DNA of 64,000 nucleotides from Imbricaverruca yamaguchii (lineage: Eukaryota > Arthropoda > Thecostraca > Neoverrucidae), in NCBI GenBank assembly GCA_034440575.1, contig JAOTOL010001660.1, positions 248,001-312,000 on the forward strand, in the 5' to 3' direction. Below the pieces are notes generated by a model, which searched no databases, was not told the DNA's origin, and worked only from the letters and a program-made list of their open reading frames with translations. Positions within the stretch are counted from its first letter, which is position 1, and each line of letters begins with the position of its first letter. Made by a program: the position numbers and the translations under genes. This document shows, piece after piece, positions 57,387 through 64,000 of this stretch.

Positions 57387-60300
57387 ATTTAGCATAGGTT
57401 GACAAGGGACTCTCCCGCCGAAGCGTCCCGGGAAGGGACAAACTGGTTCCCGGCCGGAGCCAACGTCCATCGCCCTCCAAGTGGGTGGCGGACTCCCTGA
57501 CATACCGGGGATGGGAGGGGAGGGTGTGCAGTGTGCTGGAGAAGGGTACCCAGAAGGGGAGCAGGCAAGATATGCATCCTGGAGAGGTGTACAAGGAATG
57601 GGTGAATAGAACTGTGATGGAAAGATGGAGAAAGACACTGAGTTGAGCGACGGGATCAGTCCGTCAGAGACGGGCGCAATAGATTAGCGCCATCCTTTGA
57701 TCCAGAAAGTGACCTCTGACCGGCTCTATCCTATATGGAGAGGTGGGACAGAAAAGCAGTGACGAGCTGGCCACCGGCTAGGTTTGGTTTCCCAACGACG
57801 CCCGAGAGCCCCGCTGGGCCGAGAGGAAGTGGGAGGGGGAGCTATGTCAGACAATCTGGAAAGCTAGCCTATTATTAGGCCGGGTATCTTATATCACGCG
57901 AGGGGCGGAGCTTCCTGTAAGCGCCCTGGGAATGGTACGCACGAGACGGCTGGGGCGGGTGGGCTGGAACGAGTTCAAACAGCATTCCTGCGGAAGGTCC
58001 TGTTGAGCTCGATCCTCTCCGATCCTCTCCAGGAGCTGCTTCTGAAACAAACGCATGCACGCTTCCGAGTTGACTTTGGTGCTTTCTGTTTACGGAAGCA
58101 ACGTCTGTCTTCCTGTTCGACGATGCATGCGCTCACCATTACCTCGTGAACCGTTATTTATCATGGCAAACCTTTCGGGTGACACCTCAATTTGCCTGCC
58201 AAATCCGTAGATTAGATTGAATGGGCAATTTACCGGTACCTTCATTGTGACGTCCTCGTCGGTGAAAGCGAATTTTGTTAACGTCTTCGGCGCTTTTTCT
58301 CTTCAACGCTTAAGGTGAGTTGGTTTATGCGTCGGCGGCGTAATGCTCCTCTTAAAGCCTGTCATCTGCGTACACTTTAGGTTCACTGAACTCACGAATG
58401 GGGAATCCCTGTCTTGTGGGCTATCTTAAATTGACAGTTATGGGTGCCAAGCTCATCTTAGGAACACGCAAGGCTCTTCATCTCTTGTTCGGTATCCGCG
58501 GTGGGGTGGGGGTGGGGTGGGGGTGGTGGTCGTATGAGGTCATTTCTCTTCTTGCTGGCGACTGACCCGGTTGGTTCCATCCAAGGGCGAGTCCAGGAAT
58601 TGTGATCGGGGCACATTGTATCTGAATGAGCACCATTTCTTCAGAGAAGCTCCACTAACAGAATGATTCTAGGGCGCGGAGAGTTGATGACAGGAATGCG
58701 TTGACTGGGCATTCGAGTTGAGTGTGCACTCGAGCACACTGCACGGTGGAATTTTCCTCTCAGAGCCTTTGGCCGACAAATTCGTGGGTGGTGCACTCCA
58801 CCCATCCCGTGAGGGCATTACCTTTCATGTGGTGGTGGCACATGCCCCCAACCTCCCGTATCTGCCATTGGTTCGATTTTCGCAACAATGCGATTATTCG
58901 CATATTCTTCCCGTCGAAGTTGGGAAATTGTCTATGAGCCATCGAGCCGGCCACCTCTTCTGATGGAAGCATGCCTTTATCGCCAGCTTCATTTAGTCCA
59001 TCAGCGAGAGTTTCAACGATCAAGCCCTGATGGTGCGAGCAAATTGTTACCGATCGCACCAGTCCATGTTACATGGGGGCAGTCAAACTGCTACTTTGCG
59101 AACGGAGACAATGCACGCAACCGACCAGCAAAACCTCGGAGGGCGGGTCTTAAATGGTTGTCGCTGGCCTTCAGGGTCAGCCGTTGTCCAATTGCAAGCC
59201 AAAGTGGTCAAATAATCAAACGGTGTACGTAACGGTGCCAAGCACAAACATATACACATCAAAATGAAGCACTCATAAACTCAACTTATTGCATACAATA
59301 TGCACTGAATATGAATACATACAGTTGGAGGTAAAGGAGATAGGAAGCCGAACTAGCATGCTCATCGTCATGCTTAGCCGGTATTGTATTTAGTTTTAAT
59401 TGATGTGTCGCAGTTATCCTTTCCTAGTCGTATCCTTATGGTGGTATATTTAGACAGTGCTGGGTCATTGCAAGCTTGCAATGTACATTAACAGAGGACC
59501 AAAACTTTGTCCGCTCATCGCATACCTTGAAAGATACCTCATCTTCCGCACCATATCTTCCGGAGCGTTTTGACATCCTTAAACATGTTAGGTGAGAGTG
59601 GCGACGCACCCACCCCTTCCCGCCCATAGTTAGTTACTTTTCCCCATTGTTTTAGCATGGCTGGGGGCGGAGTATGGCTAGCTCGAATGGTGCTGATGCG
59701 ATGACAAATCGTTGCGGCCTCCCATCCGAGATTATTTAATGGAGACCTTTCCTTGGTGTGACATATTGCACATGCCTTTGCGGTTTCTGTCAGCAGATTG
59801 CAGGAATGTACTGGCACTGGCAACCATGTTCCGGTATTTTTCTGGTTATAAAGACATTTGTGTGACATTCTAGTGACTGCTACATGTGTCACACTAGCCA
59901 GCAGCCAGCTCTCCGAACTTCTACGGACGATTAGAACGGTGTCGGGACAGAGTTGGCGATTTTTATTTGCTGTGAGGCGCACTGGTGAAATTCTAACCAC
60001 AATCCTATGATGGCAATGCGCAAATGTCGTAGGGGACATGTGGAACGTGGACACAGTTCACTGTTTACCGTGCTATGCACCAGACCTTGCTGTTGATGGT
60101 GTTGACAACTGGTGTGAAACCCTCCATTGTTAAGCAATGCACGACTGAAAAGGCATGTTAAGAAATGTACAACTCTAATGGTGCTCAATGGAAGTTAACG
60201 CTGTTCATAAACATGAGTCATGGTATTGGATAACGCTACTGCAAGCATGAACTGAATAGTGCAGTCATGTGCAACAGGTTTTAATTTCTCGTTACCAGAA

Positions 60301-60560
60301 TCTAGTGTGGGTACGTACTATGTACTGGAACTGACCGACTAGTGAACACAAAGCAAAGTCAAGTATACTTAGGTACACACTACGACTATTCTTTCGTTCA
60401 CGTTAGTAATCTAAGCTGACATGTGTGCTACCATGCAACGTAGGGTAATGCGCTTGCTGTCTCGTCGTATATATTTTTGATTACGTTATGGCCGTAAATA
60501 TGTTGCCTCTGAAAAAGCGAACTACACTGGATGCGTAGGGTGGAAAGAGTGCACGATGCA
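57387..60560. other. No gene recognised
   Basis: 57400-57880 is GC-rich and could be 5' sequence of the neighbouring minus-strand LINE. A g/t-rich ggggt repeat is at 58500-58530. The dispersed hairpin repeat is at 59105-59225. Confidence 0.5.
59105..59225. repeat. Dispersed hairpin-containing repeat, copy 2
   Basis: The partner of 33460-33545, with the same order of blocks and moderate divergence. Confidence 0.55.
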
Positions 60561-60568
60561 TATTTATA

Positions 60569-60648
<80 letters not shown>
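60561..60648. repeat. (TA)n microsatellite
   Basis: A ta run with a few tg and ca interruptions at its left end. Confidence 0.97.
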
Positions 60649-60650
<2 letters not shown>

Positions 60651-63600
60651 GCGCATGAAGCATTCGCTTTCTGGTAGCACCTCCATGGTGAGCAGTGACT
60701 TGCAACAGAAGTTTTCACGGCACAACTACCTGCTTCGCATTTGGACACTGGAATCACCGGCTGGTAATTGGCAGGTCACGTTTCGGTTCCCCCGAGTTGC
60801 TCAAGTGGAACGAGAGTCAGTCTCTCCAGCGGGCCATATTGTGCCGCTAATGCATCAAGGATGTTTGGTGATGTCGCCGGGCCTGTGTGGATTAAGTGCG
60901 CCGTAAGCCCGGACTGGAGAGCCACCCTTCCGATGGGAAGACTTGCAGGCATAAATGGGCTAGAGCTATCAAATTGAAAGGGCTTAAGCCAGTAACCTCA
61001 GTAATAGGGGAGAGTTTGGAACTTTTAAGCCTAGCCTTCCGAGAGTTCCATATTGTATTAGGAGGAACGCACAGGAAAGCATGTGCATTTTCTATACTAT
61101 ATTTATGTAGAATGGAAGAACGGATCAAAATGCAAAACAGTACGTTAAACATGGCTAGCTCCAATACTTAAGGTTTAAAATAGTCAAAATTCCTTAACCC
61201 TTTTACAGTAAGACTTTCTTTGACTTTCTTAGACTATCTGTATGGGGTAGTTGCACCCTGCCCACTCCCTCAAATCGCGGAGCATATTGGGCCGATTTTT
61301 TAACTGAATAGCTCAATCGAATTCTACCGGGCTAAACTATCATCTTAGAGCGTCAAAGTATCAAAAATATTCCCAGTGACGAAATGAGGAGGTAGGCAAT
61401 GTGATTAACTTGATACAGTTTTTTTTTGGTGGACCGTTCTTGTATTTTACACCGGTAGGGGTGGCAGGGCAGTATAAAAATAATTCTTAATGGTCCAAGA
61501 AACTATTTGATGTCCATATATGCACATGGAAAACAGCCAATGACGTGACTATGAACAAAAGGATAGAGTCAGTGCCACATAAACATGCCATTATTTCATG
61601 CTTACATAATAGCAATGCTTACCGTGAGGGTTTTGTCTCCGGGCGTCACCAGGGAATTATGCTACCTAGGGAGCAGAGACGTTCAATTCTAAGGATTATT
61701 GAGAGGCGCAATGCATAAAGGCAATGGGCGTGACGAACTGGATTGGGGGGGGGTACACAGCCCATGTTGTCCCATGTTAAAAGTCGAAATTATTTGGGGG
61801 ACAAAGCCAACATTCAGGGGCACTTGCCCCATGAAAAGTATATCAAGCAAGATCCATGCTTGGGAGAATACTTAGAAGCGTTTGTGTGAAAGCTGCCACA
61901 ACTATTATGCAATATGCAAAATCTGAAAGTTCCGTTACAGATTGTAATTAAGTGTAATTGTCTTGAATTCACTCCTCCCCTTCTTCATCCGCCATTGGGA
62001 AAGCGTGAGAGCCTCGCCGTGACATCGCTTGTAGTGGTTTGAATATGGTATATCCTGAATACCTCTGGCTATCTCCTGAAGTCGTCATGGGGAAAGTCGT
62101 CTGTCTCCACCGCTGATTGTAACGATGGCAACCAAGATGATGTCCCTTGGAGAAAACCGGTCACTTGTTGCCAATGTTTGCTCCCCCGGATCCATTCCTG
62201 GCATCAGAACGGCCGTAACCCTCATGTCTCCATTATCGCAGGGATCCGGTCCAAAGGCGGTGGGTTAGACTAACCCACATCACACAGTCTCCTACGACAG
62301 CTAACCGCATTCTGCTAAGATTAATTATAAAAGTTTGACGCCAATTGCACATCACTTGCCGCTTGTAACTTCTCGACACCTTGCTTCCTTTGTTAGCAGG
62401 GGCAGTTGAAGGAATGTGATGTCGGGTTTCGCCTTTACTCCCGACGTTAAATGAAGAAGCAATACATAACTACTACAGGTAAAATGACTGGAATACAATA
62501 TTTCAAAGACAAAGTATATGAGGCGGGCTGTGTACCCAGGCGCCAGTAGTATCCAATGGTGGTTGGAACTTATTCATTCTTGCTATGACTATGTCAGAAT
62601 CTGCAAACAATTATGCAATTTTAGCTTCCTTGTTCCATGGCTGGCCATCCCTGATATCGGCGAGGCGAAAGCTCTGTACCGCTTCGATTCCTAACGTGGC
62701 ATTCGGTGAACCGCCTCAGGGGCCAAACCTTTTGATGGATGGTCCCCTGGGCCCCGAGCGCTGAGACCGCCTCGTATAAAATATGTGGATGGATTGCTGC
62801 AAAGTCAGAGTGCCAATTTTCGGATCATAAATCGCCTGGCTGAAGCCGTTGTAAGCAGTTGTCGGGGTTCTTCCCCGGGGAAGTGATAACATCTCACTTT
62901 GAGCTCCGGCGAACAAACATCGATTTTTAGATGGGCTTAGGCACCCACAAGGGAGATATGCCGCTGTAATCACACTTCGTCAGCCGTTCAGAAAAGCATG
63001 GGCTCCGCAGTATGGCACGTTAGACCTTTTACAAATAATACCCTAGATTGTCTTGCACTTAGCATTGCGCCTAGATAGTGCTTACGTGTCAGATCGAAAG
63101 TAACAGATTATCATCACCTCGATCTCATCTCAACAAATCACAGCATATTATTTCGTGATCAAGCCCTGCGGACAAGAAATCTTAGCAATGCATTGCTGTC
63201 ATCCACTGAAGACATCTACAAAGTTCTACCTAGTACCTAGACTAGTACCGATCCGCGCTGTCCAAACGCCCATACTACAGCACCTTCCCCCCCCCCCCCC
63301 CCCCCCACCCTCAAAAAGAAGAAGAAGAAACTCCACCCTAACCCACCTCCGAAAACACTTCCTGTAAGGTCACTGACGGCGAAGCCAGTCTCAGAGATTG
63401 CTCTGAGAAATTACACGACACTATTTGACTGTAGCATGTTAGCCAAGGTAAAAAACTGTTACATTTAAACTATTCAATAATTCCACCCGCTCACCCTAGA
63501 ACATCCAGCGATGGGGGGGATTTCCTTCCCTTCCCACACTCTTGTCTTCCGGGATAGCTGCCGAACTCGTGGGATGAAATTCATGCGGACACTTCGTATA

Positions 63601-63874
63601 TCTACTGACAATTTCTGATTCCACGGGAAATTGGAAATGACCACCTAGACCACCTGGGAATCTCATTAGGACTAGTGTTTATATTACCACATATTACATC
63701 ACAAAAACACAAACCAAAGCTTATCATGTATACTTAGCATCTACATGAAACAAATATGGTCACTGCTTGGGAACATAGGTCCCAGAGCCGGCACAAGGAC
63801 GTTATGTTAGGTACGATCATCCGCAAAGCTCACATTCCAATACTGGGATGTATAATGTGGCTATTTCCAGCTTC
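60649..63874. other. No gene recognised
   Basis: 3.2 kb with short frames, a G-run at 61743-61751 and a C-run at 63287-63306. Nothing else supported. Confidence 0.6.
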
Positions 63875-64000
63875 TTAACACTGGCACGTCCGGCGGTCCG
63901 CGCCAACTTCGCATGTCCGGGGGGGGCAGATGTCTGGCAGATGTCTGCCCCATAAGATCTCTAGAACTATGCTAGCTAGCGACAAACAAAAAACGGCGTT
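63875..64000 (+). mobile_element. TTAA element family A, left end of a third copy (cut by the window edge)
   Basis: ttaacactggcacgtccgg, ccgcgccaacttcgcatgtc, then agatctctagaactatgcta, agcgacaaac and aaaacggcgtt match 15623-15735. It continues beyond the window. Confidence 0.8.

Overview
The window is eukaryotic, from a large, repeat-rich animal genome that is most likely arthropod. Coding DNA is sparse and broken by introns with GT..AG borders. Relics of several non-LTR retrotransposons (LINEs) with reverse transcriptase and RNase H domains are present, together with two tRNA-derived SINE families, a broken DNA-transposase-like gene, TTAA-bounded inverted-repeat elements and many mini- and microsatellites. 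There are no operons and nothing bacterial. The only host gene I recognise is a Sidestep-like immunoglobulin-superfamily gene, a family best known from arthropods. I cannot narrow the lineage further (crustacean or chelicerate would both fit).

Host gene (+ strand): exon A (30287-30419) and exon B (42534-42742) together encode one V-type Ig domain closely resembling the first Ig domain of Sidestep proteins. A 12.1-kb intron with matching phase separates them. The signal-peptide exon, later Ig domains and membrane anchor are not recognisable here and probably lie outside. Exon A follows directly on a 0.8-kb 21-bp minisatellite. The 3' end of exon B, including its splice donor, has been amplified into a local repeat (42665-43330) with several copies of the donor; the first two extra donors are in frame.

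Region by region: 0-5 kb holds a CR1-like LINE relic and a TTAA-bounded element. 5-11 kb holds 39-, 31-, 68- and 32-bp minisatellites, a SINE with perfect 13-bp target duplications and a fragment of a transposase-like gene. 11.9-15.5 kb is an I-group LINE with a 14-bp target duplication, inserted in a 64-bp tandem repeat. 15.6-16.6 kb is a 1-kb TTAA element, followed by GC-rich low-complexity DNA. 18.6-20.3 kb holds 21-bp and 34-bp arrays. 22-29 kb has a second SINE family, LINE and transposase relics, 51-bp and 100-bp arrays, and a TIR-like insertion that splits an RT gene. The 30-42 kb intron contains head-to-head 16-bp arrays interrupted by a LINE 3' half, a second TTAA element and a rearranged RT relic. 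43-49 kb has a TTAA fragment, a GC-rich ORF and a nearly full-length but broken transposase-like gene next to a composite TTAA element. 49-64 kb is mostly anonymous, with another TTAA element, a reverse-strand LINE relic (ORF1 plus RT) with an adjoining SINE, and the left end of a third 1-kb TTAA element at the right edge.

Most long open frames here come from tandem arrays and are not credible genes. Functional identifications rest on motif recognition by eye and on memory of protein families; no database search was possible.
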